Origin: Lentisphaeria bacterium
GTDB taxonomy: Bacteria > Verrucomicrobiota > Lentisphaeria > Victivallales > UBA1829
DNA length: 34,732 nt
NCBI GenBank assembly: GCA_017615635.1
Contig: JAFZZR010000003.1
Location: 1-34,732 of the forward strand
Direction of reading: 5' to 3'
Within the stretch, counting starts at the first letter, position 1. The number at the start of each line of letters is the position of its first letter. The position numbers were made by a program, and so were the translations under genes. Below the pieces are notes generated by a model. The model was given only the letters and a program-made list of their open reading frames with translations. It was not told where the DNA came from and ran no database searches. Shown piece by piece: positions 8,713-16,518 of the stretch.

Positions 8713-10629
8713 ATGAAGACGCAAACGGTTTTTACGGTTGACAAGGAACACAATCCGCCCCGGCTCCTGAAAAACGGAGAACCCGTGTTTCCCATGATGT
8801 TCTGGCAGACGTCCATCGAAGAACAGGACGGCCGGGCCTTCAGCGGGGCGGGGGTGGAGCTTTTCACCTTCACGAGATCGTTTCAGGCGTATGAACATCC
8901 GTTCTACGTGGGCGAAGACACATACGATTTTTCGTTTTTCGACGGCGAAATCGAAAAGTTCCTCCGCGCCTGTCCGGGAAAATACTGCATTCCCCGGGTC
9001 TTCCTCAATGCCCCCTACTGGTGGCTGGAAGCCCATCCGGAGGAGTGCTGCCGATACGCCCTGCCCACGGAGCTCTACCGGCACGGCCTCGGAAAGCAGT
9101 ACACACAGGGCACACTTCATGAATCCATGGCCTCCGAACGCTGGAAGAAGGATATGGGCCAGGCGCTGCGGATGCTCATACGGCATATCCGGAATTCGAA
9201 GTATGCCGACTGCGTAGCCGGTCTGCATATCGCCGACGGACACTGCGGCGAATGGCATTACTGGGGCGGCGGTCTGAAGCCGGACGTCAGCGAGCCCATG
9301 AAAAAGTACACGAAGGATGCCGATGCCGCACCGGGAAAGAGGAACTGGGAGTATTACGACCGCTTCTTCCAGGCACAAGGTGATGCCATCCTTCACTTTG
9401 CACGGATCGTCAAGGAGGAGAGCAAAGGAACGTTCCTTACTGTGATCTTCTACTGCTACAATACCGCCAACGCCTTGGAAACCGCACACGGTGCCGCGGA
9501 AAGGATCCTCGCCGCTCCGGAAGTCGATATCATTGCGTCGCCGCACGACTACTTCTACCGCGCGCCGGGAGACGGCGGATACTTCCGCAACTTCCCCGCT
9601 TCGCTGGCGGCTCACGGAAAACTGTTTCTCGACGAGGGAGACGACCGTACCTGGCTTTCGCTGAAGAAGCCGCATCCGCAGAAGCGTCCGCTGGGCGCCT
9701 CGACGCCGGAAGACTCCCTGGGCCTTGTCCGCCGGGAGTTCGGCAACGCGCTGACGCACAATACCGGACTGTGGTACATGGATATCGACGGCAACACGTT
9801 CCACGATAAACACCTGATGTTGGAAATCGCGAAACTGCACCGCTGCGGGATCCGGTCCATGGCGAAACCGCGGCTCCGCCGTTCCGAAGTGGCCGTCTTC
9901 TTCGATATACGGGGCAATTACTATCTCCCGAAATGCTACGCGGACGGCACGGCGCCCTACTGCTTCATGTCCCCGGACCGCCTCCGCAATCTGTACTGCG
10001 CGGGCGCGCCCTTCGACATGTACCTTGCGTGCGATATCTGCCTCCCCGAAATAAAAAAATACAAGGTGCTGATCTTCGTCAATCTGCTGGCTCCCGCCCC
10101 GGAGGTCCGCCGCGCCGTCGAAAGTCTGAAAGGAGACGGACGGACGCTCATCTGGTCCTATTCCTCCGGGCTCTTCGGGGATGACAATGCCCCCGACGTC
10201 CGGAACATGACACAGCTGACGGGACTGACGGGATTCGAGCTGAAGGGAAAGGTCGATTTTCCCGGCGAGGGCGTCAATACGGATGTGAATCCCGCCTGTT
10301 CGCAGAAACCGGGCATTCTCCCGCTGGAATCGGAATGCACCTTCGAAAACTGGCGGAGCGTCTATACATGGAATCCGGAACCATCCGTGGAAATGCTCCG
10401 CAGGGAATACGCCCGCGCCGGAGTCTGGAACTATCTGGATACCCCCGACGTTCTCCAGGTCTCCGACGGCGCTCTCATGATCCATGCCGCCGCAGCAGGG
10501 GAAAAGACCATCCGCCTGCCCGGTCCGAAGCACGTCTCCGACATTACGGAAGGAAAAGACCTCGGGGAATGCGTCTCCTGGACCATGGATCTGAAGGCCC
10601 ATGAGACCCGGATCTTCCTGCTGGATTGA
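8713..10629 (+). CDS. GH42-like beta-galactosidase-type enzyme (cytoplasmic)
   Basis: 638 aa with no signal peptide. The N-terminal part (to about 340) looks like a clan GH-A barrel: E180 in CGEWHYWGGG is a likely acid/base and E308 in LFLDEGDDRTW a likely nucleophile. The later region (about 375-540) with SEVAVFFD and YKVLIFVNLL resembles the glutamine-amidotransferase-like trimerisation domain of GH42, and a beta domain ends the protein. I chose the ATG at 8713 because AAAGG (8700-8704) is 8 nt upstream; an in-frame GTG at 8704 is less likely. It begins 22 bp after the second GH123-like gene and ends the operon, so it probably cleaves oligosaccharides released by the secreted enzymes after import. 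Family GH42 proper is not certain. Confidence 0.72.
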   Translation: MKTQTVFTVDKEHNPPRLLKNGEPVFPMMFWQTSIEEQDGRAFSGAGVELFTFTRSFQAYEHPFYVGEDTYDFSFFDGEIEKFLRACPGKYCIPRVFLNAPYWWLEAHPEECCRYALPTELYRHGLGKQYTQGTLHESMASERWKKDMGQALRMLIRHIRNSKYADCVAGLHIADGHCGEWHYWGGGLKPDVSEPMKKYTKDADAAPGKRNWEYYDRFFQAQGDAILHFARIVKEESKGTFLTVIFYCYNTANALETAHGAAERILAAPEVDIIASPHDYFYRAPGDGGYFRNFPASLAAHGKLFLDEGDDRTWLSLKKPHPQKRPLGASTPEDSLGLVRREFGNALTHNTGLWYMDIDGNTFHDKHLMLEIAKLHRCGIRSMAKPRLRRSEVAVFFDIRGNYYLPKCYADGTAPYCFMSPDRLRNLYCAGAPFDMYLACDICLPEIKKYKVLIFVNLLAPAPEVRRAVESLKGDGRTLIWSYSSGLFGDDNAPDVRNMTQLTGLTGFELKGKVDFPGEGVNTDVNPACSQKPGILPLESECTFENWRSVYTWNPEPSVEMLRREYARAGVWNYLDTPDVLQVSDGALMIHAAAAGEKTIRLPGPKHVSDITEGKDLGECVSWTMDLKAHETRIFLLD

Positions 10630-10696
10630 CAGCCGGATCTCGTTTTTTCAGGACAATGACTTGATTTTTCTTGAAATCAGGTTATTTTACCATTAT

Positions 10697-10742
10697 CATC
10701 CTCCGGCAATTAGCCTTGAATTGCCGAAGGATGCCGTTTTTT
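10697..10742 (+). terminator. Terminator-like hairpin, repeat copy 1
   Basis: A 15-bp stem (697-711 with 719-733, one mismatch at 727) encloses the 7-nt loop AGCCTTG; CCG and six T residues follow. It is the first strong hairpin after the GH42-like gene and so probably ends that transcript. Confidence 0.75.
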
Positions 10743-10859
10743 CCACACCATTGTTTTTCGATGAAAAATCCGAATGGGCCGAACGTTGATCGTTCCCGGC
10801 TGCTGTTTTCTTGAGAAAGTGACTTGATTTTTCTTGAAATCATGTTATTTTACCATTAT

Positions 10860-10905
10860 CATCCTCCGGCAATTAGCCTTGAATTGCCGGAGGATGCCGT
10901 TTCTT
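10860..10905 (+). terminator. Terminator-like hairpin, repeat copy 2
   Basis: The stem is perfect over 15 bp (10860-10874 with 10882-10896) around the same AGCCTTG loop, but the T-run is broken by a C (TTTCTT), so termination may be weaker here. Confidence 0.6.
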
Positions 10906-11022
10906 CCACACCATTGTTTTTCGATGAAAAATCCGAATGGGCTGGACGTTGATCGTTCCCGGCTGCTGTTTTCTTGAGAAAGTGACTTGATTTCTCTTGA
11001 AATCATGTTATTTTACCATTAT

Positions 11023-11068
11023 CATCCTCCGGCAATTAGCCTTGAATTGCCGGAGGATGCCGTTTTTT
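11023..11068 (+). terminator. Terminator-like hairpin, repeat copy 3
   Basis: Perfect 15-bp stem (11023-11037 with 11045-11059), AGCCTTG loop, then CCG and six T residues. It sits about 60 bp before the promoter of the deacylase operon and would shield it from read-through. Confidence 0.7.
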
Positions 11069-11126
11069 CCACACCATTGTTTTCTCGCGCAGCGTTCCGC
11101 AAAGGAATCGGTGTATTCTGAACCGA

Positions 11127-11155
11127 TTGAATTTCACGGCGGTCCGTGATATATT
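11127..11155 (+). promoter_or_regulatory. Promoter of the D-amino-acid operon
   Basis: TTGAAT (11127-11132) and TATATT (11150-11155) are 17 bp apart, about 35 bp before the deacylase start codon. Inverted repeats lie within the spacer and just after the -10 box. Confidence 0.7.
11134..11149 (+). promoter_or_regulatory. Inverted repeat inside the promoter spacer
   Basis: TCACGG and CCGTGA are separated by CGGT, exactly between the -35 and -10 boxes: a good place for a repressor. No regulator gene lies next to this operon. Confidence 0.45.
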
Positions 11156-11172
11156 ACGGAAAATCTCCGTAA
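11154..11172 (+). promoter_or_regulatory. Inverted repeat at the transcription start
   Basis: TTACGGA and TCCGTAA form perfect 7-bp arms around AAATC, overlapping the end of the -10 box and the expected start. The half-site resembles TACGAA/TTCGTA at 815-829, with different spacing. Confidence 0.5.
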
Positions 11173-11190
11173 TGCACGAAAGGATACCCG

Positions 11191-12690
11191 ATGAATCGAA
11201 AAACTGTTCTGCGCGGCGGTTTGATCTGCGACGGCTCCGGGTCCGAACCCGTACCGGGCGAAATTCTGATCGAAGGCGAACGCATTGCCGGTACGGGTAA
11301 GCCCGGGACATTCCGTGAGACGGAAACGGACGTCATCGACTGTTCGGGCCGGATCACGGCGCCAGGATTCATCGACGCCCACTCGCACGGAGAACTCCGC
11401 AAACTCCGTTTCCCGGACAACCGTTCCAAACTGCTGCAGGGAGTGACCACGGAGGTCGACGGGAACTGCGGGGCCTCGCCCTCCTGCGTGCCGGGAGAAG
11501 TCGGAGAGATGCGCTGGGCCGATCTGGCCGGATATGTCAGGATTCTCGAAGAGCGCCCGGTCTCAACCAACACGGTGTCGCTCTGCGGACACAATTCCAT
11601 ACGGGCGGCCGTCATGGGTTCGAGCAGCGCTGCACCGACATCCGGGCAGCTCAAGGAGATGCAAAAAATTCTGGAAGGATCCTTCGCCGCCGGAGCCGCA
11701 GGCTGGAGCAGCGGACTGACTTACTTCCCCGGTAAATTCGCCGCAACGGAGGAACTTGAAGCGCTTTCGAAAACGACAAAGGGCACCGAAAAGATCTATG
11801 CCACGCACATGAGGAGCGAAGGCGACACGCTGCTGGAGGCGGTGGACGAAGCGGTCCGCATCGCGAGGGCCGGTTCGGAACGGCTTCAGGTCAGCCATCT
11901 CAAAACCATTTTCCGCAGGAACTTCCACAAAATCGACGATTTGCTGAAAGCGCTGGAGGCGGCTCGATCCGGAGGAATGTTTCTCCACGCCGACCGCTAT
12001 CCGTACATCTACACCTCGACCAGCATCCGGCAGGCCCTCCCGGCTCCGTATTTCTTCGATTCCGATATCGCCCCGAAAATGCGGGCTTCGGCCTCGCTGC
12101 GGGAGGAAGTTACCGCATCCCTGAAGAATTGTCCGCGCGATCTGCCGACCACCGTGATCCCCCGGCTCGGCCGGGATCTGACCGAGCTTGCCGCCGAAAA
12201 GGGCGTCTCCGTGGAACAGATCTGTGCGGAAATCATCATGAACAATCCCGAGGAGACGGCGGCCTACCGCTGCATGTCCCCGGAAAATCTGAAACGCATC
12301 CTGCTCACACCCTGGGTCTGCGCAGGAACTGACGGGATCTCCATGCCCCTCGATGATCCGTCGGACGGCGGACACCCCCGTGCCGTCGGCTCGTTCCCCC
12401 GTTTCTTCCGCATGGTCGCGGACGAACTCGGGATCGGCGAGGCCGTGCGCAAAATGACGTCGCTCCCGGCACAAATCTTCCGTATTCCCGAACGCGGGTT
12501 GATCCGTCCGGGATACACGGCCGATCTCGTGATATTCGATGCGGGAAAATTCGACTCGGAGGCCGGATTCCGCGGCGAAAAACGGATGCCCGTCGGACTG
12601 GACCGCGTCATGGTGGCGGGCCGGACCGCCTGGTGCTCCGATCGGCCTGAACACGTCGAACGGTTCGGCCGTTTCATCCCGGTCAGCTGA
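11191..12690 (+). CDS. N-acyl-D-amino-acid deacylase (amidohydrolase superfamily)
   Basis: 499 aa, a normal length for D-aminoacylases. Metal-binding H64-x-H66 lies in PGFIDAHSHGE; C93 in GNCGASPS is the usual metal-bridging Cys; further family blocks are AGAAGWSSGLTYFPG, IYATHMRSEGD, LQVSHLK, HADRYPYIY, CAGTDGISMP and HPRAVGSFPR. The family removes acyl groups from N-acyl-D-amino acids such as N-acetyl-D-Glu or D-Asp in the cytoplasm. First gene of a five-gene operon with a racemase, an ATP-grasp ligase and a gamma-glutamyl hydrolase, which supports a D-amino-acid role. AAAGG is about 7 nt before the ATG. The acyl group and amino acid cannot be read from the sequence. Confidence 0.87.
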   Translation: MNRKTVLRGGLICDGSGSEPVPGEILIEGERIAGTGKPGTFRETETDVIDCSGRITAPGFIDAHSHGELRKLRFPDNRSKLLQGVTTEVDGNCGASPSCVPGEVGEMRWADLAGYVRILEERPVSTNTVSLCGHNSIRAAVMGSSSAAPTSGQLKEMQKILEGSFAAGAAGWSSGLTYFPGKFAATEELEALSKTTKGTEKIYATHMRSEGDTLLEAVDEAVRIARAGSERLQVSHLKTIFRRNFHKIDDLLKALEAARSGGMFLHADRYPYIYTSTSIRQALPAPYFFDSDIAPKMRASASLREEVTASLKNCPRDLPTTVIPRLGRDLTELAAEKGVSVEQICAEIIMNNPEETAAYRCMSPENLKRILLTPWVCAGTDGISMPLDDPSDGGHPRAVGSFPRFFRMVADELGIGEAVRKMTSLPAQIFRIPERGLIRPGYTADLVIFDAGKFDSEAGFRGEKRMPVGLDRVMVAGRTAWCSDRPEHVERFGRFIPVS

Positions 12691-12709
12691 CACGCAGAAA
12701 GACGGAATC

Positions 12710-13867
12710 ATGAAAATCATCTTCGCCTCCGATTTCGCGCCGATCCGAAAATTCGCCCCCCTGATGGCCGACCATCCGGAGGCGGTGTACGGCGATCTTC
12801 TGCCGGTCCTCCGGACGGCGGATCACCGCATCGTCAATCTGGAGTCGCCGCTGGATCCGGGCGATGGATTCATCATCAAAAGCGGTGCGGCCTTTACAGG
12901 CTGTCCGGAGCACATTGCCTCGCTGAAGGCGGGCGGATTCGATATTGCCGTAATGGCGAACAACCACACCTTCGACTGCGGAGAAAAGGGCTTTTCCGCC
13001 ACGCGCCGGCTCCTGCGGGAGAACGGGATCGCCGCCCTCGGTGCGGGGAAGGATCTGGCCGAAGCGAGACAGCCGATCGTCCTCGAAACGGACGGCGCAA
13101 AAATCATGCTTTTCGCGATCTCCGAAGGCGAGGATATGCGCGGCGCCGGAGCGTCTTCGCCCGGCGTGCGTCCCTGGGAAGCGGACGAGCTCGCGGAAGA
13201 GATCGCTCAGGCGAAACGGTCCGGTTGTATCGTAATGGTCTCGGCGCACTGCGGTCTGGAGTATCAGCCCTACCCCTCTTTCTATGTCTATGAGGCCTTC
13301 CGGAAATGGGCGGAAGCGGGCGCGGACATCATCATCGGACACCATCCGCACGTACCGCAGGGCATGACATTTTTCGGGGATACCCCCGCCTATTTCAGTC
13401 TGGGCAATTTCGTTTTTTATCAGCCGGTGAATTTTTACTACCGCAAACTGGGATACATGCTCGAAATAACCGTGGAACGGGGCCGGATATCGGCACACCG
13501 TCCGATCCCCTACCGGATCGGAGACGAGGGGCTGCGTCTGCTCGCCGGACACGAGACGCAGGATTTCAGCGAACTCTTTGCCCGTCTTTCCGCTCCGTTA
13601 TCCGATCCCGATTCCGCCCGCCGGGCGTGGCACGCCGTGCTGTCCTGCAACGGACTTGCCGGATTCCAGGCCGAACTGGAAAAGATCCTGGACAAACTGC
13701 GCACCGATCCGCCGCACGGAGCCGCCATGCTGCGGAACCGTGTACGCTGCATGCAGCATCTTACGCAGTGGAGCGACGGGATGACGCGCATCATCGAGGG
13801 CACGATCGACGACGCTCCGGCGGAGTACACGGCGACCGTGCGCGATTTCCTAACGAGGGAGGTATGA
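12710..13867 (+). CDS. CapA-family metallophosphatase-like protein
   Basis: 385 aa. PGA_cap/CapA blocks are clear: ASDFAP at the start, NLESPL, MANNHTFDCGEKG, VSAHCGLEYQPYPS and IIIGHHPHVPQG, which carry the metal-ligand Asn and His residues of the calcineurin-like fold. There is no signal peptide, so unlike many capsule CapA proteins it should act in the cytoplasm. The ATG at 12710 is preferred; the frame is open further upstream only because it overlaps the deacylase gene in another frame. It begins 19 bp after the deacylase and overlaps or abuts the racemase gene (its TGA is at 13865-13867). The family is tied to poly-gamma-glutamate; the reaction of cytoplasmic members is unclear. Confidence 0.82.
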   Translation: MKIIFASDFAPIRKFAPLMADHPEAVYGDLLPVLRTADHRIVNLESPLDPGDGFIIKSGAAFTGCPEHIASLKAGGFDIAVMANNHTFDCGEKGFSATRRLLRENGIAALGAGKDLAEARQPIVLETDGAKIMLFAISEGEDMRGAGASSPGVRPWEADELAEEIAQAKRSGCIVMVSAHCGLEYQPYPSFYVYEAFRKWAEAGADIIIGHHPHVPQGMTFFGDTPAYFSLGNFVFYQPVNFYYRKLGYMLEITVERGRISAHRPIPYRIGDEGLRLLAGHETQDFSELFARLSAPLSDPDSARRAWHAVLSCNGLAGFQAELEKILDKLRTDPPHGAAMLRNRVRCMQHLTQWSDGMTRIIEGTIDDAPAEYTATVRDFLTREV

Positions 13868-13869
13868 CG

Positions 13870-14724
13870 ATGAAGAGGATCGTGGTCTGCGACTCCGGAT
13901 TGGGCGGACTGAACATCGCCGGACACTTTTTCGACCCGCAGGCCGGGCTCGACCGGGAACCCTGCGAACTCATCTATTTCAATGCCTATCCCGAAGCCGG
14001 CCGTGGCTTCAACGCCCTGCCGGACGAACGGGCGCAGGAGGCCCTGTTCCGCAATGCGCTGGAAGGGATGATCCCCTTCGCGCCCGATCTCTGTCTGGTC
14101 GCCTGCAATACGCTCTCCATTGTCTGGGAACGGCTCCGCACGTACTGGCAGCCGCCGTTTCCCGTCGCCGGGATCATCGATTCCGCCGTCGATGACATGG
14201 CCGAAGCGCTGACGAAGGAACCGGAAGCCGGAATTCTCATCCTCGGAACGAAATCGACCGCCGCGTCCGGGCTTTACCCGGCGAGGCTGGAGGAACGGGG
14301 GATCGAAGCGGCCCGGATCCATTCCCTCGGCTGTCCGGGACTGGCCACGATGCTGGAATCCGATCCGGGAGCCGCGGACATCCGGGTGCGGATCGCAAGC
14401 CATGCCCGCGAAGCGCATGAACGGATCCGGCCGATACCTGCGAAGCTCCTGCTGGGGCTTTGCTGCACGCACTTCGGATTCGCCGCCCCGATCTGGAAGC
14501 AGGAATTCGAGCGGGAGTTCGGCATCCCTGTTGGGATCGTCGATCCCGACGAGCATTTCGGCGGGAATTTCCGCGCCGGAAAATTCAGCTATCATGCCCG
14601 GATCGAACTGTTCCCCGGCGCGAGGGACAACATCGGCCGCTATTTTGCCGCTTCGGCGCCTGCCATCGCCGCGGCCCTTCGGGATGCGAAGGCGGAACCC
14701 GGTCTTTTCGAACTGACCATATAA
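13870..14724 (+). CDS. Aspartate/glutamate racemase family protein
   Basis: 284 aa with both cysteines of cofactor-independent amino-acid racemases: C79 in LVACNTLS and C199 in LCCTHFGF. The glycine-rich VCDSGLGGLN opening is that of glutamate racemase. Its likely reaction is L-/D-Glu (or Asp) interconversion. The ATG at 13870 is chosen because GGGAGG (13857-13862) stands 7 nt upstream; the ATG at 13864, overlapping the CapA stop, has only 1 nt spacing. Its place beside a D-aminoacylase and a D-Ala ligase-like gene suggests a catabolic or special-purpose racemase and not the main MurI, but this is inference. Confidence 0.83.
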   Translation: MKRIVVCDSGLGGLNIAGHFFDPQAGLDREPCELIYFNAYPEAGRGFNALPDERAQEALFRNALEGMIPFAPDLCLVACNTLSIVWERLRTYWQPPFPVAGIIDSAVDDMAEALTKEPEAGILILGTKSTAASGLYPARLEERGIEAARIHSLGCPGLATMLESDPGAADIRVRIASHAREAHERIRPIPAKLLLGLCCTHFGFAAPIWKQEFEREFGIPVGIVDPDEHFGGNFRAGKFSYHARIELFPGARDNIGRYFAASAPAIAAALRDAKAEPGLFELTI

Positions 14725-14752
14725 CACTGTTTGACAGAAAGGTGATATCATC

Positions 14753-15736
14753 ATGGAAAAACCGAACATCGTTCTTGTGACAGGCCCCGCCGGAGACGCA
14801 CAGGGCTGGGGCGACATGCACGTTACCGAAGCCGTCTGCGAGGCGGTCCGCGGCAATGGATACGAATGCCGCATCGCGCTGGCGGAGAACCGTGCCGAGC
14901 TCGAACGAGAACTGAAGAAGGGACCCGTTTCGCTGGTATGGAGCGCATTGTATTTCTTCTCCGACCGCGCCGACATCATCGGGATCCCGCCCGATGCCGT
15001 ATGGGTGGCCGACGTGCTGGATGAAATGCACATTCCCTACATCGGGCCCTCCGCAAAAACCATGAAAAATCTGATCGGCAAATTCGATACCCACGAAATC
15101 CTCGCCTCGCATGGTGTCCGGGTCCCCCGGCACAAGCTCTGTCCTCCGGACTCGCCGGCGGATGTCGATTTCTTCCCCGCATTCGTGAAGCCGAACGGAG
15201 AATCCCGGTCGGTCGGAATCAGCGAAAAGAGCGTCGCCGAAACGCCGGAAGCCCTGGCCGCTCAGGTGGATTTCATCCGCCGCGAACTCGGGCAGGCCGC
15301 GCTCATCGAAGAATATCTGCCGGGACGGGAATACACCGTGATGGTGATCGGAAACGGACCGCGCCGCGAGATCCTGCCCGGCCGCGTCACCGTGCCGCCG
15401 GAACGCTACGGAAAGTATCCGATCCTGCGCAGCGATCTGCGCGGAGTCGGTCTGACGCACGTTTCGATCCCGCAGGAGCATCAGGAGGAGGCCGTGAAGC
15501 TCGCCGCCGCTGCCTGCGATGCGCTGAACTGCGATGACCACGTGCGGATCGATATGCGCGAGGACGCCTCCGGCAATCTGCGCATCATGGAAGTCAACGG
15601 CATCCCCGGACTGAAGCCCGTCAAGAGCTGGAGCCCGCAGATCTATGCGCTCTATCACAAGACGGACGATCCCTACCGCGCCCTGATCGGCACGATCATC
15701 GGCTGCGCCATGGAGCGTGCATATGGCAAGCGATAA
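14753..15736 (+). CDS. D-alanine-D-alanine ligase-like ATP-grasp protein
   Basis: 327 aa, the size of Ddl enzymes. ATP-grasp features include FVKPNGESRSVGIS (ATP-binding lysine and serine loop), IEEYLPGREYTVMVIG, and VRIDMREDASG...IMEVNGIPGLKP (Mg-binding Asp, Glu and Asn). The family joins two amino acids, the first via an acyl phosphate. Because it lies in a D-amino-acid operon without mur genes, it may make a special D-amino-acid dipeptide; substrate specificity is unknown. AAAGGTGA precedes the ATG. Its 3' end overlaps the next gene by 14 nt, indicating coupled translation. Confidence 0.83.
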   Translation: MEKPNIVLVTGPAGDAQGWGDMHVTEAVCEAVRGNGYECRIALAENRAELERELKKGPVSLVWSALYFFSDRADIIGIPPDAVWVADVLDEMHIPYIGPSAKTMKNLIGKFDTHEILASHGVRVPRHKLCPPDSPADVDFFPAFVKPNGESRSVGISEKSVAETPEALAAQVDFIRRELGQAALIEEYLPGREYTVMVIGNGPRREILPGRVTVPPERYGKYPILRSDLRGVGLTHVSIPQEHQEEAVKLAAAACDALNCDDHVRIDMREDASGNLRIMEVNGIPGLKPVKSWSPQIYALYHKTDDPYRALIGTIIGCAMERAYGKR

Positions 15737-16439
15737 AATCCGGAGAGCGCCGCGGATCCTGCTCAACATGTCGGTGGACAAGCTGAACGGCCGCGAAGTC
15801 GAGGTCCTGAACAGCCAGTACTCCGACTGCGTCAGCGCCAGCGGCGCCATCCCCATGCTCTGCCCTTCCATCGAACGGGAAGAGATCATCGAATCGCTTC
15901 TGGATCTGGCGGACGGCGTGATCTTCATCGGCGGCAGGGACTACGATCCGCGGAGCTACGGCGAGAAACCCCATCCCGAGACGGCGATGACGCGTTTGCG
16001 CCCGAATTTCGACCTCGTTTTCGCACGCGCGACTCTGCGCCGCAATCTCCCTGTGCTCGGGATCTGCGCCGGATGCCAGCTCCTCAACATCGTGACCGGC
16101 GGAAAGCTCATCCAGCATCTCCCCGACGCCGACAATCACCGTTTCACCACCCATGAAGCGACCGTCACGCAGCCCGGATTCCTCAGCCGGGCACTGAACG
16201 TGAATCCGGGCGGTAAAATAACCGTCAACAGCTTCCACCATCAGGCGGTCGATCCGGAGCACCTGGGCGCGGGGATCCGCATCACGGGAACCGCGTTCGA
16301 CGGGACCGTGGAGGCGGTGGAGATCCCGGGCGAACGCATGGTGCTGGGAGTACAGTTCCATCCCGAACGCATGGACGATCTGGGACCGGGTCTCTTTTCC
16401 CTTCTGGCGGAAGAAGCCCGCCGCAAGTGCCGTTCATAA
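15723..16439 (+). CDS. Gamma-glutamyl hydrolase, class I glutamine amidotransferase fold (peptidase C26, PuuD-like)
   Basis: 238 aa. Nucleophile C115 in LGICAGCQLLN, catalytic His and Glu in VQFHPER, and the FIGGRDYDP segment place it in peptidase C26, which cuts gamma-glutamyl amides or peptides. The ATG at 15723 has GGAG (15712-15715) 7 nt upstream and is preferred to an in-frame GTG at 15717. It is the last gene of the operon. Together with the upstream genes it suggests breakdown or trimming of gamma-glutamyl compounds; the real substrate (gamma-Glu-GABA, D-Glu peptides, others) is open. Confidence 0.85.
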   Translation: MASDKIRRAPRILLNMSVDKLNGREVEVLNSQYSDCVSASGAIPMLCPSIEREEIIESLLDLADGVIFIGGRDYDPRSYGEKPHPETAMTRLRPNFDLVFARATLRRNLPVLGICAGCQLLNIVTGGKLIQHLPDADNHRFTTHEATVTQPGFLSRALNVNPGGKITVNSFHHQAVDPEHLGAGIRITGTAFDGTVEAVEIPGERMVLGVQFHPERMDDLGPGLFSLLAEEARRKCRS

Positions 16440-16518
16440 GGGATCCGCGGGCAGCAGAGTTTCGGAAAAGAGGCTGTGCGTTCTGCCCGGCGCACGTCAG
16501 GCGGACCGGGGATGGAAT

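Larger units (their letters stand above)
10657..11083 (+). repeat. Three tandem copies of a 163-bp repeat (third copy partial)
   Basis: Copies begin at 10657, 10820 and 10983, all at TGACTTGATTT; the third stops after about 101 bp. They differ by only a few bases. This fills most of the 561-bp gap between 10629 and 11191, which holds no gene. Each copy carries a small TGATTT/AAATCA inverted repeat, a 15-bp hairpin with a T-run, and (in copies 1 and 2) short inverted repeats such as TTTTTC/GAAAAA and GAACG/CGTTC. Confidence 0.95.

Noticed and set aside
2589..8873. A 2094-codon minus-strand open frame
   Set aside because: It lies antisense to five well-supported genes, is in register with their codons, has low-complexity Arg/Gly/Asp-rich translation and encodes the mirror of the prepilin motif (DDGDDDQQF). 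It is a by-product of codon bias.
8605..10602. A 665-codon minus-strand open frame
   Set aside because: Shadow of the GH42-like gene.
10671..10699. Promoter TTGAAA-17-TATCAT in each 163-bp unit driving a small RNA
   Set aside because: The -10 box overlaps the hairpin stem, so a transcript would start inside its own stem; kept only as a possibility to test.
10657..11083. CRISPR array
   Set aside because: The units are contiguous and near-identical over the full 163 bp, with no variable spacers.
12539..12709. Longer N-terminus for the CapA-like protein (frame open from 12539)
   Set aside because: It overlaps the end of the deacylase gene and adds non-homologous sequence before the conserved MKIIFASDF start.
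12710..13867. Capsule biosynthesis gene
   Set aside because: There is no signal peptide and no capBC-type partner, so the common annotation as a capsule synthesis protein is not supported here.
13306..13869. Longer N-terminus for the racemase gene (frame open from 13306)
   Set aside because: The extension overlaps the CapA-like gene in another frame and has out-of-frame composition; the ATG at 13870 has an ideal ribosome-binding site.
16448..16489. Inverted repeat CGGGCAG/CTGCCCG as a terminator after the gamma-glutamyl hydrolase
   Set aside because: The arms are only 7 bp with a 28-nt loop and no T-run follows.
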